64,000 nt of DNA from JADGNZ01 sp963715895 (GCA_963715895.1 OY970284.1:6448001-6512000); one strand, 5' to 3'. Shown: positions 23,759 to 33,014, counted from the first letter of the stretch. Translations and numbers: made by a program. Notes: generated by a model from the letters alone, not told the origin.

Positions 23759-24346
23759 CTATCGTTTCTGTGTTGCCGCGCCGCCGCCCTGCTCTTCGCT
23801 GGGATCGAAACGGGCGACCTGCAGGAAGTCGAGCTCGACCGGCGTCGAACGGCCGAAGATCGTGACCATGACCTTCAGGGTGTTGCGGTCGAGGTTGACC
23901 TCTTCGACGACACCGGTGAAGTTCGAGAACGGCCCGTCGATGATGCGTACATGCTCGCCGTGCTCGTAGACGTGCTTCGGTTTCGGTTTCTCTTTGGTGA
24001 TGACGACCTGGGTGAGGATCTGGTCGACTTCTTCCGGCGTCAATGGAGTCGGCTTCTTGCCGGTTCCGACGAAGCCGGTCACCTTCGGAGTGTTCTTCAC
24101 GAGATGCCAGGCATCGTCTGCCATGTCCATCTCGACGAGGATGTAGCCGGGAAAGAACTTCCTCTGCACCTCGCGCTTCTTGCCGCCCTTCATCTCGATG
24201 AGCGTTTCGGTCGGGATCTTGATCTCGCCGAACTTGCCCCGCATGCCGAGGGCCTCGATGCGCTGGTTGAGGTTCTCCCGCACCCGCTCCTCGAACCCGG
24301 AGTAGGTGTGGACGATGTACCACTGCTTCTGCGCGGTATCAACCAT
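23759..24346 (-). CDS. nusG: Transcription antitermination factor NusG
   Basis: The 195-aa protein has the NGN domain (QKQWYIVHTYSGFEERVREN, and FFPGYILVEMDM in the middle) and a C-terminal KOW motif EHVRIIDGPFSNFTGVVEEV. NusG binds RNA polymerase and couples transcription to translation or termination. It lies 2 bp after the secE stop, so translation is coupled. Confidence 0.98.
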   Translation of the reverse strand: MVDTAQKQWYIVHTYSGFEERVRENLNQRIEALGMRGKFGEIKIPTETLIEMKGGKKREVQRKFFPGYILVEMDMADDAWHLVKNTPKVTGFVGTGKKPTPLTPEEVDQILTQVVITKEKPKPKHVYEHGEHVRIIDGPFSNFTGVVEEVNLDRNTLKVMVTIFGRSTPVELDFLQVARFDPSEEQGGGAATQKR

Positions 24347-24348
24347 CG

Positions 24349-24597
24349 TTAGGTGCTAGCTCCGAACCTGGTGAAGAGGAAGTCGATCACCTTGAAGAAG
24401 ATGAGATCGCATCCCCAGAGATAGACGGCGAAGATGATGGTGGAGATGATGACCACGACCGTCGTTCCGACCACTTCGGGACGTCCGGGCCAGGTGACCT
24501 TTTTCATCTCCGAGTTGGTGTCACGAAAAAAGTCGCGCGTGGTCAGCCACCACTCACGCGGCCTGGCGATGACTGAATTTTCTTTGTCTGATTCCAT
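24349..24597 (-). CDS. secE: Preprotein translocase subunit SecE
   Basis: I use ATG 24597 because the longer open frame would run across tRNA-Trp. The 82-aa protein has the conserved cytosolic helix FFRDTNSEMKKVTWPGRPE and one membrane segment VVVIISTIIFAVYLWGCDL. SecE stabilises SecY in the Sec channel. A single-TM SecE is the usual short form. Confidence 0.95.
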   Translation of the reverse strand: MESDKENSVIARPREWWLTTRDFFRDTNSEMKKVTWPGRPEVVGTTVVVIISTIIFAVYLWGCDLIFFKVIDFLFTRFGAST

Positions 24598-24610
24598 CGA
24601 TACCCCGAAA

Positions 24611-24688
24611 TGCTGACAGCTTTCAGCCCTCAGCCTTCCGCGGCACGTTGCCGCCGGGGAAGGTTGAGAGCTGAACGCTGAACTGAGA
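24611..24688. repeat. AGCT-type inverted repeat between secE and tRNA-Trp
   Basis: GCTGACAGCTTTCAGCCCTC and the facing GAGAGCTGAACGCTGAAC form an imperfect long hairpin. It belongs to the TTAGCTC-type heptamer family seen in several spacers of the ribosomal operon (51780, 52587, 53593, 60353). Confidence 0.65.
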
Positions 24689-24691
24689 TGT

Positions 24692-24767
<76 letters not shown>

Positions 24768-24815
24768 GCAAGTGCCGCAAAAGCCTGCAAAAGCGGGCTT
24801 AACGCGACTTATTCC

Positions 24816-24977
24816 TTACTTCGACTCCCGATGGGGAGTGTGCTTCCGGTCGTGACGGCAGAACTTCTTCAGTTCCAGCTTCTCCGTCATGGTCTTCTTG
24901 TTCTTCGTCGTCGTGTAGTTCCGACGTTTGCACTCGGTACACTGAAGGGTGATGATTTCTCTGCCTGCGCGCGCCAT
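24816..24977 (-). CDS. rpmG: 50S ribosomal protein L33
   Basis: This short gene has ATG 24977 and a TAA at 24816. The 53-aa product has the L33 pattern ITLQCTECKRRNYTTTKNKK with one CxxC pair, then KKFCRHDRKHTPHRE. The second zinc pair of C+ L33 proteins is partly lost (Cys-Arg-His instead of Cys-x-x-Cys). Its place between tRNAs and secE is standard. Confidence 0.95.
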   Translation of the reverse strand: MARAGREIITLQCTECKRRNYTTTKNKKTMTEKLELKKFCRHDRKHTPHRESK

Positions 24978-25005
24978 GTCTTGCTACTCCGCTTGTGACG
25001 TTAGA

Positions 25006-25080
25006 TGGAGCCCTCTGCGAGAGTTGAACTCGCGACCCCGTCCTTACCAAGGACGTGCTCTACCCCTGAGCTAAGAGGGC
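25006..25080 (-). tRNA. tRNA-Thr (anticodon GGT)
   Basis: Acceptor GCCCTCT/AGAGGGC, discriminator T, encoded CCA. The anticodon loop CTTGGTA gives GGT. In enterobacteria this tRNA is followed by tufB; here rpmG follows. Confidence 0.97.
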
Positions 25081-25082
25081 TT

Positions 25083-25132
25083 ACAACTGGTTGCTGGGTT
25101 GCTCGGTTTCTGGGTTGCTGAGTAAGCAACCT
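25083..25132. repeat. Short 8-bp-type repeat between two tRNAs
   Basis: The spacer between tRNA-Gly and tRNA-Thr(GGT) carries repeated GGTTGCTG-type units, the last facing the inverted AGCAACC. It resembles the simple-repeat spacers elsewhere in the window. Confidence 0.6.
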
Positions 25133-25136
25133 ATTC

Positions 25137-25212
25137 TGGAGCGGGAGACGGGGCTCGAACCCGCGACCAACAGCTTGGAAGGCTGTGACTCTACCAACTG
25201 AGTTACTCCCGC
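25137..25212 (-). tRNA. tRNA-Gly (anticodon TCC)
   Basis: Acceptor GCGGGAG/CTCCCGC, discriminator T, encoded CCA. The anticodon loop CTTCCAA gives TCC. Confidence 0.97.
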
Positions 25213-25229
25213 TTTTGACTTTCAGAATT

Positions 25230-25316
25230 TGGTGGAGAGAGGAGGGTTCGAACCTCCGTAGGTCGTTGACCGGCAGATTTACAGTCTGCTGCTTTTAACC
25301 ACTCAGCCATCTCTCC
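25230..25316 (-). tRNA. tRNA-Tyr (anticodon GTA)
   Basis: A class II tRNA with long variable arm; acceptor GGAGAGA/TCTCTCC, discriminator A, encoded CCA. The anticodon loop CTGTAAA gives GTA. Confidence 0.97.
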
Positions 25317-25328
25317 ATACTTGTCCGA

Positions 25329-25404
25329 TGGAGCTGGCGACGGGACTCGAACCCGCGACCTGCTGATTACAAATCAGCTGCTCTACCAACTGAGCTATGC
25401 CAGC
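25329..25404 (-). tRNA. tRNA-Thr (anticodon TGT)
   Basis: Acceptor GCTGGC/GCCAGC with an A-C mismatch at the seventh pair, discriminator T, encoded CCA. The anticodon loop TTTGTAA gives TGT. It is first in the Thr-Tyr-Gly-Thr cluster, the same order as in enterobacteria. Confidence 0.96.
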
Positions 25405-25528
25405 ACCAAACCGCTAGATTTCAAAGACACAAACAGCCTGTCGACGCTAAGCAAAAGGGTAGCTCAGACGGCGGAGGCCGAGGAACCGTGGGTTATAGCA
25501 AATGGCCAAACGGTACGCAAGAGGGAAG

Positions 25529-26248
25529 TTATTTCGCCCCACCCTGCTGGCGCTGGACCTCGTAGCAGAGCACGGCCGCGGCGGTGGCGACGTTGAACGA
25601 TTCGACGTGACCGGTCATCGGGATCGTGACGACGCGGTCGCAGTGCTCGAGGACGTTGCGCCGGATCCCTTTCCCCTCGTTTCCGACGACGAGCGCGACC
25701 TTGCCGCGGAAGTCGATGACGTCGGGCCGGTCGCCTTTGTCGGCGGCGGCGTAGATCCAGTAGCCGGCAGCCTTGAGGGTCTCGATGGCCCGCGAGAGGT
25801 TCGTCACCTCCGCCACCGGCACCCACTCCGAGGCACCGGCCGAGGCTTTGACGGCAACCGGCGTGAGGCCGACGCTGTCATGCTGCGGGATGACCACGAG
25901 ATCGACGCCGAAGCCGTCGGCGACGCGGAGGATGGCCCCGAAGTTCTGCGGGTCGGTGATGGAGTCGAGGATGAGCACGAAGGTGGTGGCCTCCTTCGCC
26001 ACGATGTCATCGAAGTCCGCATACGCGGTCTCCGAGACCTCGGCGACCACCCCGTTATGCACCCCGCGTCCGGCCAGCCTGTCGATCTGATCGATGGCCA
26101 GATTCCGCACCGCCACCCCCGCCCGCTTCGCCTCCCCGATCAACCGCTGATGCCGCGCGGTCTCCTCCCGCGCCACCCCGATGTAACGGATGCGCTCCGC
26201 GTGCGAACGAATTGCCTCGAGGACGGGATTGACGCCGTAGATGATCAC
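25529..26248 (-). CDS. rlmB: 23S rRNA (guanosine-2'-O)-methyltransferase RlmB-type SpoU enzyme
   Basis: The open frame extends to 26572, but that part overlaps another gene, so I choose GTG 26248 (239 aa). The N-terminal substrate-binding segment (IIYGVNPVLEAIRSH) precedes the SPOUT catalytic knot: LILDSITDPQNFGAILRVA, KASAGASEWVPV, LVVGNEGKGI and the C-terminal VESFNVATAAAV. RlmB methylates G2251 in E. coli 23S rRNA; target identity here is inferred by family. It lies upstream of the tRNA cluster. Confidence 0.9.
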   Translation of the reverse strand: MIIYGVNPVLEAIRSHAERIRYIGVAREETARHQRLIGEAKRAGVAVRNLAIDQIDRLAGRGVHNGVVAEVSETAYADFDDIVAKEATTFVLILDSITDPQNFGAILRVADGFGVDLVVIPQHDSVGLTPVAVKASAGASEWVPVAEVTNLSRAIETLKAAGYWIYAAADKGDRPDVIDFRGKVALVVGNEGKGIRRNVLEHCDRVVTIPMTGHVESFNVATAAAVLCYEVQRQQGGAK

Positions 26249-26265
26249 GGCGGTGAGTTTAGGCG

Positions 26266-29200
26266 TCAGTGGATGGATACGCGAGCATCTTTGCCGGCCT
26301 GCACTTCGGCGGAAGCGCGGAACGCGCCGGCCTGCAATGTGTAGGTTCCTGGCGGCAGACCGGCAACGCGAAGGTCGCTGCCGGGCGTAACGGTGACCGG
26401 CACACCAAGCATCGACAACGCCGGGGTTACAGCAATGCCAGACGGCGTAAACAACTCGATACTCGTGTTCCGGTTGCTCGACACCACCAGCGCGCCGGTC
26501 GCGCCGCTCATCCGCATCGGCGTCCGGGCGGCGTCTTCCGAACCGATGCTCGTCGGATCCATCCACGTCCATCCGAAGTTCGCCGAGTAGGCGGCTGCCG
26601 GGGCGATCAGCGATTCAGAGAGATGAAACTCGGCAATGCCGTTGACATCTGTGGTGGCCACGCCGGCGGGAAATGCGCCCGATCCGAGAAGGAAAACAGC
26701 CGCACCCGCGAGGGGCTGGCCGTTGGGCGTCACGACGGCGATCTCACTCTTCGCCTGTTCTTTCTGGTGCAGAACGATCTCGACGGTCGCCGTCTTCGGC
26801 GGCTCGATCTCCGCCTGAGCGCTCCCCTCGCTGTCGTTGTGCGTCGCGCGCACGACCACATGGCCGGGAGCGAGACCGCCGATCGAAAACTGGCCCGATT
26901 CGTCGCTGGCTGCTACCGCCTGCTGGCTATTCGCATCGTGAATCTCGACGATAGCCCGGCCTACCGGCGCGGCGTCCGCATCAACGACTCGCCCTCGAAT
27001 CTCGCCGGGTGGCAGATCGATGGTGAAGTCGAAGTTTTCCATCTCCGGAACCGTGACCTGTATCGCCGGCGACGACGTTCGATCGCCGCGATAGGCCGCC
27101 ATGTACGCGCCGGGTCGAACATCGGCGAAGACAAAGCGGCCGGCATCATCGACAGTCGCGGCCTGCATTTCAGGCATGTCGGTCATCGCGCCTTCACTGG
27201 CAACCTGTCCTTCGGCGGTGCGTCTCTCGAGGTAGACCGGCAAGACGTGGCTACTTCCCGCGACAAGCTCAAGAGTCACTCTGCCACCAGCGAGCGGACG
27301 GCCTCTCGAAATCACGGTTCCGTTCACGTTCGTGGACGCAAGTTTGATGTCGACGGTCGTTGAATCCGATTGCGAGGAGATGTCGACCAAACGCTCCTCG
27401 ACGATCTGGCCGTTGTTCAACATGCGGAGAGTCGCAGTTCCCGAGGGCGCAGGCAGGACGTGCGCGGTACCGTCCTGCATCGAACCGGAGACCGTTGCCC
27501 AGGGAAACTCGTTGCTGGCGAGCAGCAAGCTCGCTTCGTTTCCGCAGCGGCGCACGGGCGTGCAGTTGACGATGAGCTCGTGAGCACGATCGAGGGCGAG
27601 CGACCCGAGGTCGAGCGGTTCGTCGGCATCCTGGCGAACGTCAGCCGTGACGACGCGAGAGGCAAATCCATTCGCCTCGATGAGAAGCACCTGTGGGCCA
27701 GGTTGCATACCGGCGATTGTGAACGTTCCATCCTCACCCGACGTCGCCTCGACCCAGTCGCGCATGACGAACGAGAGGATCGGCCCAGACGCGGTACGGC
27801 GCAGTGCGCGGATATGAGCATTCGCAATCGAGGCCGAGGTATTGCGCGCGATGAGATGGCCGATCATCGCCGCGCCCTTCGGAAGGAACAGCTCGCCCAG
27901 ATTGATCTCCTCATCATCACGCACGGTTCGCTGGGTGATGGGATACGGCATGCTGCCTGCCGCGCGAATCTCCAGCGCCAGGGTGCCGGAATCGAGACCG
28001 CCGATATCGATCGTTCCCGATGAATCGAACGTCTCCATGCGCCTGCCGCCGTTGTTGGTGATCATCACGTTGCCAGGTCCGGCCGGTTCATGCGTTCCCG
28101 CTTTGAAAATCGACGCGAGCACATGAACCCCTCGGGATAGAACGATGTCGACCTTTCCTTTCGCGTCAGCCGAAACGACGACGCTGGCGGTCCGGAAGGA
28201 GTGCGCGCTCGCGGTGAGATTGACGTCCTCTCCGGCTGGAACGCCGTCGAGCGTGGCCAGGCCGTTGGTATCGCACTTCCCATGTACTCCCTCGCTCGTG
28301 CGGACGTCGGCGCTTGCCACAGGCCGGCCAGCTCGGTCGATGACGCGAACCATCACCGTCCGCGCAGGACGCATGAGGATGTCATCGATCGTCGTCGCAC
28401 TTTCGATCTTCAGCGCGCGGAGAACCGTCGCATATCCGGCCTTGCGAACAATCAGCTGAACAGGACCTGTGGCCAGGCCTCGCATAGCGAAGCGTCCCCT
28501 GGCGTCGGATCGTCCGCGACGGCGGAGACCGCGGGATGTGTCTGACATCCGAAAGACGGCCTCGATCATCGCATCGCTCAACCCGCCTTTCCTGGTAACG
28601 ACGCGTCCGTCCACGCGTCCGCCGCTCGGAAGGAAAAGGGTTCGCGGAAATGCCTCGGTGGTGGTGATACCGCTTCGGGGGGCTGCTTCATCGCTCCAGG
28701 CGGTGTAGCGCACCGGCATCCGTGGCATCGGCAGAAGCGCGATGGCGTCGCGCTCCGATACCGCCCAACTGCGGATGTCATCAGCCGCTGGAACGACGGA
28801 CACCGGCTCGACCTCGACGATGGATCGCGTCGTTGCCACGCCGCCGGTAAGCTGAGCTCGGGTCGCGACTGCCGTCGCCTCAGCCGCTCGAACGAAGGCG
28901 ACCGTCTGCGACACGGCAACTTTCTGCCACCACGATGCCCGATGAGGACCAGCCGCTCGCAGGAGGAATGGCTCCCGTGACGGCTTCATGATCCTGACCG
29001 AGCCATCCTCTCCCGTCATCGCTGCTGGTAACATAGTCTCGGGGATATCGGCGAGCATTTCCGCAGTTCCCCAGACGATCTTCGCGCCTGCGACTTTCTT
29101 TCCGCGCTCGTCGAGTACGCGAACCACGACCGGGCTTCCGGCACGGCAGTCGATACGCGGCGCGTCGGATGTCATCTTCGCGGGTACGCAATCCGGCGAC

Positions 29201-29343
29201 CACCACCAGAGCTTCTCGCCAACCTGCAGCGCGTCGACTTTTGCCAGATCAATGGTGTACGGCCAGGAGTCCGCGGCAATCCGAACCGCATGTGCAGAGG
29301 GCGGCAGCGACAACGCAGCAGCGAAAAGGATTGCGAATGTCAT
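26266..29343 (-). CDS. Large secreted protein with repeated carboxypeptidase-regulatory-like domains
   Basis: ATG 29343 overlaps the stop of the preceding gene (ATGA), giving 1025 aa. Residues 1-20 form a signal peptide ending SAHA. The rest is a chain of Ig-like CarboxypepD_reg-type modules, each with a G.V.....PV.GA.V...G......TD..G.F...G..PG pattern. Examples are GRVVDADAAPVGRAIVEI and PGHVVVRATH. It is an exported binding or structural protein. No catalytic residues are recognised. It is the third gene of a likely secreted operon with a beta-propeller-like protein and a 61-aa Cys-containing peptide. Confidence 0.8.
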   Translation of the reverse strand: MTFAILFAAALSLPPSAHAVRIAADSWPYTIDLAKVDALQVGEKLWWWSPDCVPAKMTSDAPRIDCRAGSPVVVRVLDERGKKVAGAKIVWGTAEMLADIPETMLPAAMTGEDGSVRIMKPSREPFLLRAAGPHRASWWQKVAVSQTVAFVRAAEATAVATRAQLTGGVATTRSIVEVEPVSVVPAADDIRSWAVSERDAIALLPMPRMPVRYTAWSDEAAPRSGITTTEAFPRTLFLPSGGRVDGRVVTRKGGLSDAMIEAVFRMSDTSRGLRRRGRSDARGRFAMRGLATGPVQLIVRKAGYATVLRALKIESATTIDDILMRPARTVMVRVIDRAGRPVASADVRTSEGVHGKCDTNGLATLDGVPAGEDVNLTASAHSFRTASVVVSADAKGKVDIVLSRGVHVLASIFKAGTHEPAGPGNVMITNNGGRRMETFDSSGTIDIGGLDSGTLALEIRAAGSMPYPITQRTVRDDEEINLGELFLPKGAAMIGHLIARNTSASIANAHIRALRRTASGPILSFVMRDWVEATSGEDGTFTIAGMQPGPQVLLIEANGFASRVVTADVRQDADEPLDLGSLALDRAHELIVNCTPVRRCGNEASLLLASNEFPWATVSGSMQDGTAHVLPAPSGTATLRMLNNGQIVEERLVDISSQSDSTTVDIKLASTNVNGTVISRGRPLAGGRVTLELVAGSSHVLPVYLERRTAEGQVASEGAMTDMPEMQAATVDDAGRFVFADVRPGAYMAAYRGDRTSSPAIQVTVPEMENFDFTIDLPPGEIRGRVVDADAAPVGRAIVEIHDANSQQAVAASDESGQFSIGGLAPGHVVVRATHNDSEGSAQAEIEPPKTATVEIVLHQKEQAKSEIAVVTPNGQPLAGAAVFLLGSGAFPAGVATTDVNGIAEFHLSESLIAPAAAYSANFGWTWMDPTSIGSEDAARTPMRMSGATGALVVSSNRNTSIELFTPSGIAVTPALSMLGVPVTVTPGSDLRVAGLPPGTYTLQAGAFRASAEVQAGKDARVSIH

Positions 29344-30437
29344 CGGCTGGGGCTGATCGATTTCGCAGGGAGGTGGAAAAGCCAGAGACGCGGCCATGCC
29401 TGCGCCGTTTTCGCGGTCGAGGCCTCATTAGCCGGTGGCTGTGACCCGACACAGGCCATCTCTTTTCCACGAGCGTCGCAACGAAGATGGCCATAGGGTC
29501 CAATCCGTTCGATACCAAGGCGAATCCGATCGCCGATCCCGCCGCTTCGGAGCGGGTACCAGAGCTCCCAATGGATCTTGTCCTTATCGGCAAGCCTGAC
29601 GAGGATGGCCGGACCGTTCGGCGTTACAACGAGATCATCGATGATCGGCTGCGCGTTCAGCAGGAGCCGGTAGCGGTTCTCCAGGTCCGAAGCAAATCTC
29701 GTCAGGATCTCTTTCATCGATTCGAGTACGAGATCGTCGATCGCTTGGCCAAGGACTTCCTTGAACTTCCCATCGCTACCGTAGCGAAAGACTCCCGGCT
29801 CCACGGACGTGATGACATCAACCGATCCGTCAGGTTCCACAGCGATTCGACCACCTAACTCCCCGGGAGAGTTTCGAAACAGTTCCCCCGCATGCTCGCT
29901 GTGAAGATAGTGAAGCGGTTTGAGCTCAGCCCAGGAGTCAGAAGGACCGCCGCACCCGACAGCGACGTCTTTCTGATTTTGCTGCGGCGCATCAGGCACA
30001 AAACCGAGGACACAGGAACGACTGCCGAAGACCGCAATATCCATCGGAATCAGCCGAAGGCTGCGCTGCGCCACCAGACGTTTTCGATCGGCTATCCGGA
30101 GAGCGAAACCTGAGTTTGAATAAGAACTGACCGCGGAGATCCATTTGCCATCGCTCGAAAGCGCTGTTGGTACTGGAAGCCCGTCCGGTACGGGGATCCC
30201 TTTGATGACCTCTGCCGGTAGGCCAGCGCCGATTGGCAAACGGTAAATGCCCAGTTCGGTAGCGATCAGCAGCGCATCCGTCGCCGACCAGGTGACGTCC
30301 TTCGCATTCCTGCCGATTGCGAGCGGGATTGCCCGACTCGAGTACGCGGATATCGCTCCAGGTGAGGATTGCGCGGAAGAGGCTATCCCAAGAAGGGACA
30401 CCGCGAGCAGTGTCCTTAACCGGAAAGTAGCGCCCAC
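29340..30437 (-). CDS. Secreted beta-propeller-like protein
   Basis: The 365-aa product has a signal peptide (residues 1-25, cleavage near SAQS) and repeated four-stranded units with aromatic/Gly-Ser-Asp turns such as VTWSATDALLIATELGIYRL and LSSDGKWISAVSSYSNSGF. This looks like a WD/NHL-type propeller but the blades are divergent. Function is unknown. Its stop overlaps the start of the large secreted gene (ATGA), so translation is coupled. Confidence 0.65.
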   Translation of the reverse strand: MGATFRLRTLLAVSLLGIASSAQSSPGAISAYSSRAIPLAIGRNAKDVTWSATDALLIATELGIYRLPIGAGLPAEVIKGIPVPDGLPVPTALSSDGKWISAVSSYSNSGFALRIADRKRLVAQRSLRLIPMDIAVFGSRSCVLGFVPDAPQQNQKDVAVGCGGPSDSWAELKPLHYLHSEHAGELFRNSPGELGGRIAVEPDGSVDVITSVEPGVFRYGSDGKFKEVLGQAIDDLVLESMKEILTRFASDLENRYRLLLNAQPIIDDLVVTPNGPAILVRLADKDKIHWELWYPLRSGGIGDRIRLGIERIGPYGHLRCDARGKEMACVGSQPPANEASTAKTAQAWPRLWLFHLPAKSISPSR

Positions 30438-30438
30438 T

Positions 30439-30624
30439 CTAACCTTTTACGACGATTGTATCGAAACAAAAGATGCAATTGCCGCTACCCGACGTATAGG
30501 TACAGTACCAATTGCCCCAAGGGTCATAACCTCCGACGCCTTGATGGCACCACACGTCGTCGGCCAAAGCGCTCCCAGCAATCATGATGGAGACTAGTAA
30601 AGCCAAGACACCTTTACGGACCAT
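30439..30624 (-). CDS. 61-aa secreted Cys-containing peptide
   Basis: The protein has a signal peptide through SALA, then a 39-residue mature peptide DDVWCHQGVGGYDPWGNWYC with additional cysteines in the C-terminal CIFCFDTIVVKG segment. A GAAAGGAG site precedes the ATG. No family is recognised. It starts a three-gene secreted operon (this peptide, propeller-like, CarboxypepD_reg-like), and its stop lies 1 bp from the next start. Confidence 0.7.
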   Translation of the reverse strand: MVRKGVLALLVSIMIAGSALADDVWCHQGVGGYDPWGNWYCTYTSGSGNCIFCFDTIVVKG

Positions 30625-30681
30625 CGTACCGGACTCCTTTCTCTCTTTATGAAAGGAATGTAGGCCGTCATGGATGTTTTG

Positions 30682-31641
30682 TCAATCGAGCCTCAACAAC
30701 CGTTGCGCTATCAATGGCCCCCCGTAAACAAACCCCGTGTAGACCTGAACGAGATTCGCGCCCGCCGTCAATTTCGCGCGGACGTCGTCCGCGGTGATGA
30801 TGCCGCCGACTCCGACGAGTGGAAACATCGGGCCCACTCGTCCACGCACACGCGCAAGAATCGACGTCGACGGCTCCATGAGTGGGGCGCCCGAAAGGCC
30901 GCCGGCTTCGGAGGACGGGAAAGGGCGGGCAACGGTTGTATTCGTGCAGATCATGCCGCGGGCACGGTTGACGCAGACGTCGCAGATCTCGGCGAGCATG
31001 GCGTCGTCGATGTCCGGCGCTATTTTCACCAGCGCGGGGCCGACCGCGGCGAGGATGCGTTCCAGGTGCTCGGGGCGCTGGAGCTCGCGCAGCGACGGCG
31101 TGTTGGGAGATGACAGATTGACCACAACCGCGTCCGCGAACGGCGCGAGCTTCGCGGCGCAGGCGCCGTAATCGTCGGCTGCAGCGTCGATCGGGACGTC
31201 GCGGTTCTTGCCGATGTTGACGAATAGCGGGACGGTTCGCTGCCATGATTTGAGGCGTGCGGCGACGGCATCGGCGCCGTCGTTGTTGAAGCCGAGGCGG
31301 TTGATGAGGGCCTTCTGTTTGGGGTAGCGGAAGAGACGGGGCCGGGGATTGCCGGGCTGCGGGAGGAGCGTGACCGTGCCCACTTCGACGAAGCCGAAGC
31401 CGAGGGCGGCCAGCATCGGCATGAGCAGGCCGTTCTTGTCGAAGCCGGCGGCGATTCCGATCGGCGAGGAGAAACTCAGTCCCATCACCTCGCGCCGCGC
31501 GGACGCGGGAGGAGCGCAGAAGCGTTCGATGGCGCGCAGCGCCAGGGGGATGTTCTGCAGCGCGATCATCTGCCGCACGGTGAGCTCGTGCGCGTCCTCG
31601 GCATCGAGCAGGAACAGCAGCTTGCGGATCAGCGAATACAT
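30682..31641 (-). CDS. pyrD: Dihydroorotate dehydrogenase, class 2 (quinone-dependent)
   Basis: The 319-aa enzyme has the class 2 N-terminal membrane helix (MYSLIRKLLFLLDAED) and FMN/orotate motifs SSPIGIAAGFDKNG, GFGFVEVGTVT, NRLGFNN, NLSSPNTPSLR and GVGGI. It oxidises dihydroorotate in pyrimidine synthesis using the quinone pool. It overlaps the 3' end of gltX by 13 bp, so the two genes are translationally linked. Confidence 0.95.
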   Translation of the reverse strand: MYSLIRKLLFLLDAEDAHELTVRQMIALQNIPLALRAIERFCAPPASARREVMGLSFSSPIGIAAGFDKNGLLMPMLAALGFGFVEVGTVTLLPQPGNPRPRLFRYPKQKALINRLGFNNDGADAVAARLKSWQRTVPLFVNIGKNRDVPIDAAADDYGACAAKLAPFADAVVVNLSSPNTPSLRELQRPEHLERILAAVGPALVKIAPDIDDAMLAEICDVCVNRARGMICTNTTVARPFPSSEAGGLSGAPLMEPSTSILARVRGRVGPMFPLVGVGGIITADDVRAKLTAGANLVQVYTGFVYGGPLIAQRLLRLD

Positions 31642-33014
31642 TGCTCGACGCGCGCGAGCGGTGATAGCACGCGCGGATCCGACTCGCCGGCGCGCGCCAG
31701 CAGCGGGATGGCGCGCACGAGCTCGGGACCGTGATCCATTCCGGTCAGCATCAGCCGCAACGGCATGAATAGCTCCTTGCCCTTGAGACCGGTGGACTTC
31801 TTCAACCGTTCGTTCATCGCCTTGACGGCATCGGCATCGCGCGGCTCGCCGTGCTCGCGCAGATCGGCAGCGACTGCCGTCGCGAACGTGGGATCGATCT
31901 CCGGCGGCGCGTAATCAGTCACAAAGCGGATGACCTCGGCGAACTGGGGCAGCAGGTGTACCGAGGTCTTCACGACGTCGATGGCCTCCTCCAGCCACGG
32001 CGCATCGAAGCCGATTGCATTCACGACCAGGGGCCGCAACGACGACGCGGCCATGGCGTGGATGTACTGGCCGTTCAGCCATTCGAACTTCTGCGGGTCG
32101 AACACCGCCGGCGCGGAGTTGACGCGATCGAGCGCGAAGTTGGCGATGGCGTAATCCCGATCGAATACGTCCCGTCCGTCCGGCGCCGACCAGCCGAGGA
32201 GCGTGAGGTAATTGACCATGGCCTCCGCGAGGAAGCCGGCTTCCGCGTAGGCCGACACCGACGTCGCACCATGGCGTTTGGAGAGCTTGGTCCGGTCCTG
32301 GCCGAGGATCAGCGAGACATGGGCGAAGCGCGGGATCGGCCACTCCATGGCGCGGTAGATCAGCACCTGGCGATGCGTATTCGTCAGATGCTCCTCGGCG
32401 CGGATGACGTCGGTGATCTCCATGTCGTGATCGTCGACGACGACGGAGAAGTTGTAGGTCGGCAGACCATCGGAGCGGACCAGGATGAAGTCGCCGAGCG
32501 ATTCGCGCTTCCAGGTCACCTCGCCGCGGATGGCATCGTCGATGGTGACGTCGCCGTCGTCGGGGACGTGGAAACGGACGGCGTGCGGGACGTCTTCCTC
32601 GTCGCGCCGGTTCAACCAGCACTTCAGGTCGTAGTGCGGCGGCCGATTCTCCGTCTCGGCGATCTTTCGTTTGGCCTCCAGCTCCTCCTCGGTGCAGTAA
32701 CAGCGATAGGCGATGCCGCGCGCGATCAGTTCCCGCGCTACGGCTCCGTATCGCTCCACCCGCTCCGACTGCCGGTACGGCGCATGCGGCCCGCCGATAT
32801 CCGGTCCTTCGTCCCACAGCAGTCCGAGCCAGCGCAGATCGTCGAGGACCATCGTTTCAGACTCGGCGGTCGACCGCGCCTGGTCGGTGTCCTCAACCCG
32901 GATGATGAACGTCCCGCCGTGATTCTTTGCGAAGAGCCAGTTGAAGATGGCCGTGCGCGCGCCGCCGACGTGGAGGTGGCCGGTGGGGGAAGGGGCAAAG
33001 CGGACGCGGATCAT
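31629..33014 (-). CDS. gltX: Glutamyl-tRNA synthetase
   Basis: The 461-aa class I synthetase has the HIGH-type motif as HLHVGGAR near the N-terminus and the KMSKS-type motif as KLSKRH. A Cys-x-Cys pair in the CYCTEEELEAKR segment is part of the zinc-binding region. It charges tRNA-Glu; some species also charge tRNA-Gln. It is first in a gltX-pyrD pair, and array 2 lies 125 bp upstream. Confidence 0.98.
   Translation of the reverse strand: MIRVRFAPSPTGHLHVGGARTAIFNWLFAKNHGGTFIIRVEDTDQARSTAESETMVLDDLRWLGLLWDEGPDIGGPHAPYRQSERVERYGAVARELIARGIAYRCYCTEEELEAKRKIAETENRPPHYDLKCWLNRRDEEDVPHAVRFHVPDDGDVTIDDAIRGEVTWKRESLGDFILVRSDGLPTYNFSVVVDDHDMEITDVIRAEEHLTNTHRQVLIYRAMEWPIPRFAHVSLILGQDRTKLSKRHGATSVSAYAEAGFLAEAMVNYLTLLGWSAPDGRDVFDRDYAIANFALDRVNSAPAVFDPQKFEWLNGQYIHAMAASSLRPLVVNAIGFDAPWLEEAIDVVKTSVHLLPQFAEVIRFVTDYAPPEIDPTFATAVAADLREHGEPRDADAVKAMNERLKKSTGLKGKELFMPLRLMLTGMDHGPELVRAIPLLARAGESDPRVLSPLARVEQCIR

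Noticed and set aside
26249..26572. N-terminal extension of RlmB
   Set aside because: The sequence belongs to the 3' end of the large secreted gene in another frame.
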